From: CBDEGK01 sp965237855
Lineage (GTDB): Bacteria > Pseudomonadota > Gammaproteobacteria > Pseudomonadales > Halieaceae
Length of the DNA: 64,000 nt
Direction of reading: 5' to 3'
NCBI GenBank assembly: GCA_965237855.1
Contig: CBDEGK010000002.1
Span: 186,001 to 250,000, forward strand
The position numbers and the translations under genes are program-made. Positions 8,182-16,805 of this stretch are shown here, piece by piece (within the stretch, counting starts at the first letter, position 1; each line of letters opens with the position of its first letter). A model generated the notes under the pieces. That model saw only the letters and a list, made by a program, of their open reading frames with translations, searched no databases and was not told the origin of the DNA.

Positions 8182-9395
8182 CAAGAGCCGGTGGGTATAT
8201 CGTTGAAGGGTATGCTCTTGTCCAGTCTCGGCTCCTGGGGTAATCCCAATACCCTCTCGGCGATGATGTTCCTCATGATTTCATCGGTTCCACCGGCGAT
8301 ACGCAGGCCTGGAATCCCCATATAAGTATCCTGGAACAGGGCGGCGAAGGTCTCGTCTTTTTCACGATCCCGCAAAATGCCTTCCTGCTCCATCAGGTCG
8401 ATGGCAAAGGAGGCCATATCCTGGGATTTCCTGGCGCCGACCAGTTTGCCGATAGAGTTTTCAGGACCGGGTAATTCACCGCGTGATAGCGCCGACAGGG
8501 TGCGATATGCGGTGTACTTGAGCCCGGCTTCCTCCACGTACCAGGACGCGAGTTTGGCGCGCACTGCGGCATCTTCAATAGCGGGCCTGCCATTGATCTG
8601 CACCTGTTGCGCCAGTTGTTTCACCGTCTTAAACCCGGTGCTGCCGCCGCCGGCGCCGATGCTGGCGCGTTCATTCATTAAGGTTGTCAACGCTACCTGC
8701 CAGCCTTGACCGACTGCGCCCAGGCGCTGGCTGTCGGGAACCCGGACATCAGTGAAGTAGACCTCGTTGAAGTCAGACTCACCGGAAATCTGTTTGATCG
8801 GTTTAATTTCGACACCGGGGCTTTTCATGTCCAGGAAAAAGTAGGTCAGACCCTTGTGCTTGGCGGCGGTCGGATCAGTACGTACTACGATGATGCCCCA
8901 ATCGGAATAGTGCGCACCGGAGGTCCATATTTTCTGGCCGTTGAGTATCCAGTCGTCGCCGTCCTTTTCCGCCTTGGTGCGCAGGGCAGCGAGGTCCGAT
9001 CCCGCGGCAGGTTTGCTGAACAATTGGCACCAGATCTCTTCGCCACTGGCAAGCTTGGGTATAAATCGCGCCTTGTCTTCATCGCTGGCCCAGGCCATCA
9101 GGGTCGGTGCGGCCATGCCCTGGCCAATCCCAAAAGGGCCCGTATTGGGCGTTTCAATGTTGGCCTCTTCTTGATTGAGGATCACATTCTGTATAGCAGA
9201 GGCATCGCGGCCGCCGTATTCCTCAGGCCAACGGATGCAAGCCCAGCGCGCCTCAGCCTTGCGCTGTTGCCAGAACTTGGCGCGCTGCATGGCGCCCATG
9301 CCTGCCATTTCATCTTGGGTGGGCACATTTGCCTCCAGCCAGGTCCGTGCTTCGACGCGAAAGGCTGCTTCTTCCTGAGTATCTTCAAAATCCAT
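8181..9395 (-). CDS. Acyl-CoA dehydrogenase (catalytic-type subunit)
   Basis: The 404-residue dehydrogenase has QLFSKPAAGSDLAALRTKA followed by LNGQKIWTSGAHYSDWG, and a C-terminal GGTDEIMRNIIAERVLGLP with the glutamate of the FadE17/ChsE-type active site. A GGAAGG Shine-Dalgarno sequence lies about 9 bp before the ATG. Its start is 16 bp after the stop of the partner-type dehydrogenase at 9412, so the two genes are translated from one mRNA. A heteromeric enzyme acting on a bulky acyl-CoA is likely by family analogy. Confidence 0.93.
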   Translation of the reverse strand: MDFEDTQEEAAFRVEARTWLEANVPTQDEMAGMGAMQRAKFWQQRKAEARWACIRWPEEYGGRDASAIQNVILNQEEANIETPNTGPFGIGQGMAAPTLMAWASDEDKARFIPKLASGEEIWCQLFSKPAAGSDLAALRTKAEKDGDDWILNGQKIWTSGAHYSDWGIIVVRTDPTAAKHKGLTYFFLDMKSPGVEIKPIKQISGESDFNEVYFTDVRVPDSQRLGAVGQGWQVALTTLMNERASIGAGGGSTGFKTVKQLAQQVQINGRPAIEDAAVRAKLASWYVEEAGLKYTAYRTLSALSRGELPGPENSIGKLVGARKSQDMASFAIDLMEQEGILRDREKDETFAALFQDTYMGIPGLRIAGGTDEIMRNIIAERVLGLPQEPRLDKSIPFNDIPTGS

Positions 9396-9411
9396 GATCT
9401 TCTTCCTTCCT

Positions 9412-10530
9412 TTAGGCTTCGATGGCCTGGTCTGATGCGGTTATCAACTTGTCCTGCCACTGGCCTTCACTGCCTATGGCCACCGCGAGCATCTTCGAGC
9501 GGCGGTAGTGGAACTGGCAGTTAAATTCCCAGGTAAAGCCCATGCCGCCATGGGTTTGAATATTTTCCTTGGAGGCATAGTAGTATGCCTGCGTGCTGCC
9601 AACCCGAGCTGTCGCTGCGGCTAAAGGCAATTCCGGGGCGTTGGTATTCAGAGCCCAGGCACCGTAATAGCCGTTCGACCTGGCCAGGGTGTTCTTGACG
9701 TACATGTCGGCCAACTTGTGCTTGATGGCCTGGTAAGAGGCGATGGGCCGACCGAAAGCGTAGCGGTCCATGGCATAATCTTTGGCCATGTCCAGGCAGG
9801 TTTCGGAGCCGCCCAGTTGTTCCCAGGCAAACATGACCGCCGCCCGGTCGAGGATGTGTTGTAACAGCGCCCAGCCTTCGCCCTCGGTTCCCAATAGAGT
9901 GGCCTCGGCATTCTCGAAGGTCATATTGGCGTGATTGCGACTAGGATCTACGGTGTTGAGTGATTCACAATTGACACCGTCCTGGTCTGTTGCCACCAGG
10001 TAAAGTGAAGCGCCGTCGCCTGTGCTGCAAGCAGTGGCTACAATGACGAAGTGTGCGATCTCGGCATCCGCTACTGTCGTTTTGCTGCCGGAAAGTTTGC
10101 CATCTTTGCATTCAGTCTGAAGGCTGGCCGCGGTTGTTTGACCGGCAGCTTCGGCATAAGCCAACGTGCCAATGGCTTCGCCGCTGGCCAGTTTTGGCTG
10201 CCAGGCTTCTTTTTGCGCCTCGTTGCCGGCGCTGATAAGTGCTTCGGTAGCCAGGTACACAGAAGAAGAGAAGGGTAGCGGCGCGCAGGCACGACCAATT
10301 TCCTCTGCGATGACGACCAGGTCGAGGTAGCTCATGCCGAGGCCGCCATAGGCTTCGGGGATGACGGTTGCTGTCCATCCCAATTCAGCCACTTGTTGCC
10401 ACAGCTCCGCTGCGTAGAGCTCGTCATTCTCGAGTACACGCCTAACCACATCGGGGGGGCAGTTTTTTTCCAGGAATCCACGCGCCTGCTCGCGTATCAT
10501 TTTTTGGTCATCGCCAAATTCAAAGTTCAT
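9412..10530 (-). CDS. Acyl-CoA dehydrogenase (partner-type subunit)
   Basis: I place the start at the ATG at 10530 (MNFEFGDDQKMI), giving 372 residues, because AGGAGA lies about 12 bp upstream. An in-frame ATG at 10563 would add 11 residues without a good ribosome site. The protein has typical N-terminal helices and a C-terminal NIQTHGGMGFTWEFNCQFHYRR, the partner-type ending without the GGTDEI glutamate. It is followed directly by the catalytic-type dehydrogenase at 8181. The substrate is unknown. Confidence 0.92.
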   Translation of the reverse strand: MNFEFGDDQKMIREQARGFLEKNCPPDVVRRVLENDELYAAELWQQVAELGWTATVIPEAYGGLGMSYLDLVVIAEEIGRACAPLPFSSSVYLATEALISAGNEAQKEAWQPKLASGEAIGTLAYAEAAGQTTAASLQTECKDGKLSGSKTTVADAEIAHFVIVATACSTGDGASLYLVATDQDGVNCESLNTVDPSRNHANMTFENAEATLLGTEGEGWALLQHILDRAAVMFAWEQLGGSETCLDMAKDYAMDRYAFGRPIASYQAIKHKLADMYVKNTLARSNGYYGAWALNTNAPELPLAAATARVGSTQAYYYASKENIQTHGGMGFTWEFNCQFHYRRSKMLAVAIGSEGQWQDKLITASDQAIEA

Positions 10531-10624
10531 AGTGACTGCTTCTCCTGCAATTTTGTCTGCCAATATTTTGTCGAGCCATTAACTCTAATTGATTCTTGCG
10601 GCAGTTGTCTCGGTGATCGGCAAT

Positions 10625-10653
10625 AAAAAAGGGGAGTGGCAGTGCCAACCCCC
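10625..10653 (-). terminator. Rho-independent terminator after SDR gene
   Basis: On the minus strand GGGG and TGGCA pair with TGCCA and CCCC, followed by six T bases. It lies about 25 bp after the stop of the SDR gene at 10676, between it and the start region of the dehydrogenase at 10530. Confidence 0.7.
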
Positions 10654-10675
10654 TCTGGGCCTCTTGGTATTTGAA

Positions 10676-11587
10676 TTACTGCCCGGGTACTGAGAACCCG
10701 TCCAATACCGGGGTGTGCTCGGCGTTGAAGTATTCACTCAGTGAACCATGCAAGTTATCCAGATCCCACTTCTGCATGCCTTCCGGGTTGACGAATTTAG
10801 GGCCGAAACTGGGGCGCTGAATAACATCAACCGCGTTGCCCCAGACCACCATGACTTCACCGGAAATATGCCCAGCTTCAGGCGAGCACAGGTAGCCTAC
10901 CAGGGGTGCCACGTTTTCCGGGTTGAAGGCATCAAAACCCTCATCCGGTGCTGCGAACAACTCGGCGGTCATGCCCATGTTGGTCATGTCGGTGCGGGCG
11001 CGCGGCATGATCACGTTACAGGTGATGCCGTACTTGATCATCAGCTGGGCGGCACCCATGGTCATGGCGACGATACCGGATTTAGCGGGACCGTAGTTGG
11101 CTTGGCCGGCAGAGCCAAATATAGCGGCTTCTGAAGCTGTGCTGATCAGGCGACCATACACTTCTTCACCGGCCTTGGCCTTACCGCGCCAGTACTTGGT
11201 GGCGTTGCGCATATTGACGAAATGGCCGCGCAGGTGCACACGCACCACTGAGTCAAACTGGTCGTCGTCCATACCGAATACGGTTTGGTCGCGGCAAAAG
11301 CCGGCATTGTTGATCATGATGTTGACGTCGCCGTAGGTGTCCAGGGCGGTCTTGAACAGATTGGCGGCATCCTGGGTATCGGCGCAGTCACCGAGCACCA
11401 GGCTGGCGTTACCGCCGGCGGCCTTGATCTCTTCAACGGTTTCCTCCGCCGCTGCTTTGGCATCGGGTAGATCAATGTCGTTGATAACGACATTGGCACC
11501 CTGACTGGCCAGTTGCAGTGCTTCCTCGCGGCCGAGCCCGCGACCAGCGCCAGTAATAATCGCTGTCTTGCCTTCTAAACTTCCCAT
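10676..11587 (-). CDS. Short-chain dehydrogenase (HSD17B4-like hydroxyacyl-CoA type)
   Basis: The protein is 303 residues from the ATG at 11587, which has AAGGA nine bases upstream; an ATG at 11596 would place that sequence directly against the start. It has the NAD-binding TGAGRGLGRE motif, NNAG near residue 100 and a catalytic S...YxxxK (STASEAAIFG, then YGPAKSG). The extended C-terminus after about residue 250 resembles the hydroxyacyl-CoA dehydrogenase part of peroxisomal multifunctional enzyme. It would oxidise a 3-hydroxyacyl-CoA. It is downstream of the thiolase and MaoC genes, giving a hydratase-thiolase-dehydrogenase set on one strand. Confidence 0.9.
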   Translation of the reverse strand: MGSLEGKTAIITGAGRGLGREEALQLASQGANVVINDIDLPDAKAAAEETVEEIKAAGGNASLVLGDCADTQDAANLFKTALDTYGDVNIMINNAGFCRDQTVFGMDDDQFDSVVRVHLRGHFVNMRNATKYWRGKAKAGEEVYGRLISTASEAAIFGSAGQANYGPAKSGIVAMTMGAAQLMIKYGITCNVIMPRARTDMTNMGMTAELFAAPDEGFDAFNPENVAPLVGYLCSPEAGHISGEVMVVWGNAVDVIQRPSFGPKFVNPEGMQKWDLDNLHGSLSEYFNAEHTPVLDGFSVPGQ

Positions 11588-11614
11588 ATCTTCCATTCCT
11601 TACTACGTAGTTTC

Positions 11615-11671
11615 GGGGTCGGAGGTGATGTGGATAAGTTGCTTTTTACTTATCCACACTCCTCTGACCCC
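11615..11671. repeat. 57-bp GGGGTCGG palindromic repeat (copy C)
   Basis: GGGGTCGGAGGTGATGTGG on the left and CCACACTCCTCTGACCCC on the right enclose an ATAAGT...ACTTAT stem and a short loop. It lies between the thiolase stop (11679) and the SDR start. It is almost identical to the copy at 27988-28044; the inner stem differs by one compensatory base pair (T-A here, G-C there). Confidence 0.8.
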
Positions 11672-11678
11672 TTATGTT

Positions 11679-12854
11679 TTAAAGTCGTTCGATGATAGTT
11701 CCCGTCCCGTTGCTGGCACCACAACACATGGTAATCAGCGCGATGTTCTTGTCCTGGCGTTCCAGTTCACACACGGCTTCGCCAATCAGGCGCGCGCCGG
11801 TGGAGCCGACCGGGTGGCCGAGGGCGATAGCGCCGCCCTTGGTGTTGACCTTGTCCATGTCGACGTCAAAAACCCGCTGCCATGACAGCACCACAGAGGC
11901 AAAGGCCTCGTTGATTTCCACCAGGTCAATATCGCTCATGTTCATGCCGGTTTTCTTGAACAGCAAATTGGTGGCATCCACCGGGCCATCCAGCAAGTAG
12001 TAGGGGTCACAACCGGCAACCACGCCCTGGATAATACGGGCGCGAGGCTTGAGGCCGCGGGCCTTGGCTTCCTCGGCACTCATCCACAATACCGCGGCAG
12101 AACCATCGGATATCTGGGAGGAGGTGCCGGCGGTGATAACGCCGCCCTCAACCATGGTCTTCAAGTTAGCCAGGCCTTCCATAGTGGTTTCGCGCATGCC
12201 CTGGTCGCGGCTCACTAACTTGGTCTCACCGGTGGGGTTACCCTGGTCGTCGGTCACCGGCGCTTCTACCGGTACCACTTGTTCGAAGTGTCCGTTTTCC
12301 CAGGCGGCAATAGCCTTGGTGTGAGAGCGAACCGCTAGCTGGTCGACATCTTCACGGGTGATACCGCGGTTCTTGGCAATGCGTTCTGCGGCCTCAAATT
12401 GTGACTGGGCGGCATCGGGGTGGGGCCAGTCGTCGGTTTGGAAATAGCCGGGACCGTTCATCACGTTGGCACCCAGGCCGACACGGCTCATGGCTTCGAC
12501 ACCGGCGGCAATGCCGATGTCGGCCTGGCCAGCGGTAATCAATGCTGACATCAGGTGATTGGCGGCTTGCGCGGAGCCACACTGGGTGTCGATGGTGGAA
12601 CAGCCTGCCGTGTATTCCTGGCCCAGTTGCAGCCAGGCATTCTTACCCAGGTTGCAGGCCTGCTCACCGGCCTGGGTCACACAGCCAGCATAAATCTGTT
12701 CAATGTCTTTTGAATCCAGGTTGTTGCGCTCCAGGATAGCCTTGTAAGACTCCGCCAGCAGTTTAACGGCGTGCAGGCCGCTGAGGTCACCGACACCGGG
12801 CTTGCCGCGGCCGATGGGTGTACGTACTACGTCTACTATTACTGCTTCAGCCAT
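11679..12854 (-). CDS. Acetyl-CoA acetyltransferase (thiolase)
   Basis: The 391-residue thiolase has the nucleophilic cysteine in a STIDTQCGSAQAANH context near residue 90, NEAFASV, the GGAIALGHPVGSTGAR histidine motif and the C-terminal MCCGASNGTGTI cysteine. All active-site elements are present. It would release acetyl-CoA or propionyl-CoA from a 3-ketoacyl-CoA. It lies 10 bp after the MaoC hydratase and upstream of the SDR, so one polycistron could encode three consecutive beta-oxidation steps. Confidence 0.94.
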   Translation of the reverse strand: MAEAVIVDVVRTPIGRGKPGVGDLSGLHAVKLLAESYKAILERNNLDSKDIEQIYAGCVTQAGEQACNLGKNAWLQLGQEYTAGCSTIDTQCGSAQAANHLMSALITAGQADIGIAAGVEAMSRVGLGANVMNGPGYFQTDDWPHPDAAQSQFEAAERIAKNRGITREDVDQLAVRSHTKAIAAWENGHFEQVVPVEAPVTDDQGNPTGETKLVSRDQGMRETTMEGLANLKTMVEGGVITAGTSSQISDGSAAVLWMSAEEAKARGLKPRARIIQGVVAGCDPYYLLDGPVDATNLLFKKTGMNMSDIDLVEINEAFASVVLSWQRVFDVDMDKVNTKGGAIALGHPVGSTGARLIGEAVCELERQDKNIALITMCCGASNGTGTIIERL

Positions 12855-12864
12855 GAGGCTCTCC

Positions 12865-13338
12865 TTACATCAATACGATCATCATTTGGTACACGCAGGC
12901 GGGGCGGTCGTCCTGGCCCACCACGTGAATGTTGGTTTCTACCGTGATTATTGTTTTATGTTCCTGCACATCGATCGACTTTACCCGTGCGCGTTGGTGA
13001 ATCTCGCTGTCAACGGGGACCGCACCAGTAAAGCGTAGTTTATCGGAGCCGTAGTTGACGATGTTAGTCCAGCCCTCAATGTTCTCGAGGAAACTGGAGC
13101 CGCCACCCATTGCTGGTTGCAGAGACAGGGTTAAGAAACCATGGGCAACAGGGCCACCAAAGGGACTTTCCTTTTTAGCCCGTTCTACGTCGACGTGAAT
13201 CCATTGGTGGTCGCCGGTGAGATCAGCAAAGTCATTGATCATTTTCTGGTCAATTTTAACTGAGTCACTCCAGCCACTAAAATCTGTCGAGATCAGTGTC
13301 TGCAAGGCATCCGAATCTTTGAAGTGTATCTTGCTCAT
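12865..13338 (-). CDS. MaoC-like (R)-enoyl-CoA hydratase
   Basis: The 157-residue hot-dog-fold protein has the hydratase motif DLTGDHQWIHVDVERA, with the Asp/His pair, followed by PFGGPVAHGFLTLSL. It would hydrate a 2-enoyl-CoA to the 3-hydroxyacyl-CoA, upstream of the thiolase and SDR. It is the first gene of the minus-strand run ending at 10676. The gap to the divergent luciferase-like gene holds an inverted repeat (GGTAGT...ACTACC, 13370-13387) that could bind a regulator. Confidence 0.92.
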   Translation of the reverse strand: MSKIHFKDSDALQTLISTDFSGWSDSVKIDQKMINDFADLTGDHQWIHVDVERAKKESPFGGPVAHGFLTLSLQPAMGGGSSFLENIEGWTNIVNYGSDKLRFTGAVPVDSEIHQRARVKSIDVQEHKTIITVETNIHVVGQDDRPACVYQMMIVLM

Positions 13339-13369
13339 AAAACGTTTTACTTCTTTTGCGGTGGATTTT

Positions 13370-13387
13370 GGTAGTTGAGAGACTACC
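13370..13387. promoter_or_regulatory. Inverted repeat in divergent promoter region
   Basis: GGTAGT, six bases, then ACTACC forms a perfect 6-bp inverted repeat 31 bp upstream of the MaoC start and about 90 bp upstream of the divergent luciferase-like gene. A TATAAT hexamer follows at 13404-13409. It is a plausible operator for either direction; no regulator is adjacent. Confidence 0.35.
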
Positions 13388-13475
13388 GACTAAAAAGGCG
13401 CGATATAATAACAAATTCGGCCTAGTCGGGTTCTAAAAGGGACAGGCCAAAGACTATAGATTGGGAGTGGTAAAC

Positions 13476-14477
13476 GTGTTTGAACCGGGAAATCTGGCCC
13501 TATCGGTGTTGGATCAGTCGTTTGTGCGGGCGGGAGAGGGTTTTGGGGTCGCCCTGCATGAAACGATCGAGATGGCGCAGCGTTGCGAGCGACTGGGATA
13601 CCGACGCTTTTGGGTGTCTGAACACCACGACACCACGATCCTGGCCGGCAGCTCCCCGGAGGTATTGATAAGCGCCCTGGGCGCCGCCACCAGCACGATA
13701 CGCCTGGGTTCCGGTGGCATCATGCTGCCGCACTACAGCGCTTACAAGGTGGCGGAAAACTTTTCCATCCTCGCCAATCTGTACCCGGGACGCATTGACC
13801 TCGGCGTGGGGCGCGCACCCGGCGCCGACATGAATACCGCCATCGCCCTGGCCACCGACGGTCGTCCCAAGTTCGAGCGCTTTCCGCAACTGGTGGAAGA
13901 GTTGGGACACTACCTGTGGGTAGACAATACCAAACCCCGGGTCAGCCCAACGCCACCGCGCGATCTCCCCATCTGGATGTTGGGTTCCAGCCCCGACAGT
14001 GCCTGGCTGGCAGCTGATCAAGGGCTGCCCTATTGTCTGGCTCTGTTCATCAACCCGCAGGCGTCGCCAACCATGATCGGTGCCTACCGGGAGCACTTCA
14101 AAGCCTCGGCGCTGTGGCCCAAATCCCACACAATGATTTGCATGACTGTGTTGTGCGCGGAAACCGAAGAGCGGGCGCGCCAGCTGGAAAAGGCAGCGAA
14201 TGTGAATTACATCGGTTTTGTCACCCAGGGACCGCATATTACTTACCAGGATCCCGAGCAGGCTCAGCACTATGAATTCAGCCAGGAAGAGCTCGCCTTC
14301 CTGGCCCGTTATGAGGGCACGCGCGCTATCGGCACGCCGGAACAGGTTATGGCGGAAATAGAGCGCGTCGCTGGGCTGCACGATGCCGACGAAGTTATGG
14401 TGGTGAGCAATGCCTATTACAAGGAAGACCGGGTAAGTTCTTTCGAATTGGTGTCCCAGGCCTTTGATTTGGTCTAG
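13476..14477 (+). CDS. LLM-class flavin-dependent oxidoreductase
   Basis: The protein is about 333 residues if it starts at GTG 13476, which has GGGAG eight bases upstream; a TTG at 13461 would add five residues. It has the bacterial-luciferase-like fold: LSVLDQSFVRAG, RRFWVSEHHD near residue 50, LGSGGIMLPHY and RIDLGVGRAPGAD. Proteins of this group use FMNH2 to oxidise small carbonyl or aromatic substrates, and many are annotated only by fold. It is divergent from the MaoC operon. The substrate is unknown. Confidence 0.88.
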   Translation: MFEPGNLALSVLDQSFVRAGEGFGVALHETIEMAQRCERLGYRRFWVSEHHDTTILAGSSPEVLISALGAATSTIRLGSGGIMLPHYSAYKVAENFSILANLYPGRIDLGVGRAPGADMNTAIALATDGRPKFERFPQLVEELGHYLWVDNTKPRVSPTPPRDLPIWMLGSSPDSAWLAADQGLPYCLALFINPQASPTMIGAYREHFKASALWPKSHTMICMTVLCAETEERARQLEKAANVNYIGFVTQGPHITYQDPEQAQHYEFSQEELAFLARYEGTRAIGTPEQVMAEIERVAGLHDADEVMVVSNAYYKEDRVSSFELVSQAFDLV

Positions 14478-14478
14478 C

Positions 14479-15960
14479 TCAGTCGCTGCAGTTAATGTCT
14501 GGATTGAGCTTATGCAAGCTGGCGCCAGGCGTCTGCTGAATCACAATTTCGGCAACCGGGGTGGTGTAGTCAGACAGGGTCATCGCCTGTCGCAGCCCCA
14601 GGCTGTTATATCCACTGGTCAGTCGGCTGAAAAACAGGTAATCGACGCCCCTGGCCTGTAGTTGGCAGGTCTCCTGCAAAGGCGAACCTGTGTCAGTTAA
14701 AGGCACGCTGGTACGCTGAGCTCGCAACACGTATAGAGCGGGCTTTACTGTGGCGACGATGGCATCGCTCTCAATCAGGGTGGCGCTGGCGCTCATTTGG
14801 GACATGATTTCCGCATAAGACCGGGCTCGCTCAGCTGCCGCCGCGCGATCTTCCAGCAGGTAATAATCACGACTGTGTCGCTCCACCTCAGAGGCAATAC
14901 TGGCGCGGGAAAGTATTTCCCAGCTGCCAAGCATCGCCGGTATCAACATCAACAGGTACATTGGCCAGGCGCGCTGGCCTATCGCTGCCAGCGGCTGGAC
15001 CAGGAGCAACAGGACAATGGGCTGCAGAAAGCGGTAATCAGTTGGGAAGGGCCAGAACAAAAGCAGCAGTATGTAGCACAGGCAAAATTGGGCTTCCAGT
15101 CGCCCGCGACTTGCCTGGCGCAGGGTAAAGAAGAGCACCCCTGCCAGGCTCAACCAACACAATACTTGCGCGATAAGATGTGGGGCCGGGCCCGCCAGGT
15201 AGGTCTGCCAGGCAAGTGGTAATTGCGCCACGTTCAGGCGGAAAAATTGGTAGACCTCCGCCAGTGATAGTGGGGCCAGCAGGTCCAGGTAGCTGGGTAG
15301 ATGATTGAGGGGACTCAGTGCGTGCCATACCAGCAAGGTCGCCAGTGCACAGGCGCAGTTACTCACCATATAGCGATCGGACCTGGCCAGCAGTAATGCC
15401 GGGATCATGGCGATGCCGGCACTGCGGGTGAGTATGGCTAGCGACAGAGCCAGATAGAGCGCCAGCCAGTGCTGCGGCGTCCTCCTTTCCACTTTGGCCA
15501 ATGCCAGGGTCGTGAGCAGCAACAGCAGGAACAGGTTTTCCGACATGATACCGATGCTGCTATACAGGGTTCCGGGTAGTGCGATGAACGCAGCAGTGAC
15601 CAGCAGATAGCCAAGCCGGCTTGATTGCTCAGGCTTACACCAGAGGAACAGGGCCAGCGCCAGTCCCAGGCACAGCAATGTCAACAAGTGTGCCAGCCAC
15701 AGTGAATGGCTGGCACCGCTGATGGATAACAGCAAGGGATAGATTGGTGGGTATGACTGCAGAGGCCAGCTGGCAGATTCTGCCAGGCTTGGCTCGAACC
15801 AGGGCGACCAATGTCGTGCCAGCAGTAGATAGCTGCCGCTGTCGCCCTGGAAAGAGGTCAAACCATCAAAGACGACAAACCAACCCAGGTACGTCAGCCC
15901 CAGGCCGATAAGGAACAGGGCGGCGATTCGGTAGTGGATGCTGGCACTTGACGTTAGAAT
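14479..15960 (-). CDS. GT-C-type multipass membrane glycosyltransferase-like protein, ATT start proposed
   Basis: A conventional TTG start at 15861 would give 460 residues and drop the first membrane helix. The same frame stays open upstream and encodes IAALFLIGLGLTYLGWFVV, then FDGLTSFQGDSGSYL, the helix and acidic loop expected at the start of GT39/GT83-like enzymes. There is no in-frame ATG, GTG or TTG in the extension. The only good start is ATT at 15960, seven bases after GAGGTGA on the minus strand. The protein would then have 493 residues with about 10 further hydrophobic helices and a periplasmic C-terminal tail. Sugar donor and acceptor are unknown. It is divergent from the SDR at 15999. 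Confidence 0.65.
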   Translation of the reverse strand: MLTSSASIHYRIAALFLIGLGLTYLGWFVVFDGLTSFQGDSGSYLLLARHWSPWFEPSLAESASWPLQSYPPIYPLLLSISGASHSLWLAHLLTLLCLGLALALFLWCKPEQSSRLGYLLVTAAFIALPGTLYSSIGIMSENLFLLLLLTTLALAKVERRTPQHWLALYLALSLAILTRSAGIAMIPALLLARSDRYMVSNCACALATLLVWHALSPLNHLPSYLDLLAPLSLAEVYQFFRLNVAQLPLAWQTYLAGPAPHLIAQVLCWLSLAGVLFFTLRQASRGRLEAQFCLCYILLLLFWPFPTDYRFLQPIVLLLLVQPLAAIGQRAWPMYLLMLIPAMLGSWEILSRASIASEVERHSRDYYLLEDRAAAAERARSYAEIMSQMSASATLIESDAIVATVKPALYVLRAQRTSVPLTDTGSPLQETCQLQARGVDYLFFSRLTSGYNSLGLRQAMTLSDYTTPVAEIVIQQTPGASLHKLNPDINCSD

Positions 15961-15998
15961 CTCAGGCTCACCTCAGATTGAAAAAGGGAATACAGACT

Positions 15999-16790
15999 AT
16001 GTTACTGGAAGGCAAAATTGTAGTGGTATCCGGTATTGGCCCGGGCCTCGGTATGGAATTGTCCACCCTGTGCGCGAAGGAGGGCGCCGAGGCTGTGGTA
16101 CTGGCAGCCCGTACAGTTTCCAAGCTGGATGAGGCAGAAGCAGAAATTACTGCGCTTGGGGTTGCTACCCGTGTGTTGAAGGTAGCCACAGATATTACCG
16201 ATCCGGATCAGTGTCGACGCCTGGCGGATACCACGGTGGCTGAATTTGGTCGCATCGACTGCCTGATCAACAGCGCCTTCGATCCCTGCACCTATGACCC
16301 CATTGATGAAGCGAAATTGGAGGACTGGCGCTGGACTATGGATGTAAATTTTTATGGCACAGTGGCACTTACCCAGGAATGTGTACCCCATATGAAAAAT
16401 AGCGGTGGAGGCTCGGTGGTCATGATCGCCACCATGGTTGAGCGTAAACCGATGGCACTGCAGGGTGGCTACGCCGCCAGCAAGGCAGCCCTACATGCGG
16501 CAACCAAGCATTTTGCCCTGGAACTGGGCAAGGATGGTATTCGTTTTAACAGCTGCAACATGGGCTGGATGTGGGGTCCCAATGTGCAAAACTATATCGC
16601 CGGCCAGGCCGCGCAGACCGGGGTCCCCGAGCAGGACATTATCGATTCGGTGACAGCGAATATTCCCCTCGGCTTTATTCCAGAGGACGGTGATTGTGCC
16701 AAGGCGGCGATCTTTTTTGCCTCCGATTACTCTCGGGTCATCACCGGCGCCGCCCTCGATGTAAACGGCGGCGAATTCATGATGGTCTAG
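15999..16790 (+). CDS. Short-chain dehydrogenase/reductase
   Basis: The protein has 263 residues from the ATG at 15999 (MLLEGKIVVVSGIGPG), which follows AAAGGGA; an upstream ATG at 15948 would add 17 non-conserved residues. It has a glycine-rich NAD(P) motif (SGIGPGLGMEL), an INSAF sequence in place of NNAG, and YAASKAA as the catalytic YxxxK. The C-terminus ITGAALDVNGGEFMMV is typical. The product is a cytosolic oxidoreductase; the substrate is not evident. It precedes the LuxR-type regulator by 15 bp. Confidence 0.9.
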   Translation: MLLEGKIVVVSGIGPGLGMELSTLCAKEGAEAVVLAARTVSKLDEAEAEITALGVATRVLKVATDITDPDQCRRLADTTVAEFGRIDCLINSAFDPCTYDPIDEAKLEDWRWTMDVNFYGTVALTQECVPHMKNSGGGSVVMIATMVERKPMALQGGYAASKAALHAATKHFALELGKDGIRFNSCNMGWMWGPNVQNYIAGQAAQTGVPEQDIIDSVTANIPLGFIPEDGDCAKAAIFFASDYSRVITGAALDVNGGEFMMV

Positions 16791-16805
16791 CGCTATAATG
16801 GCTGC

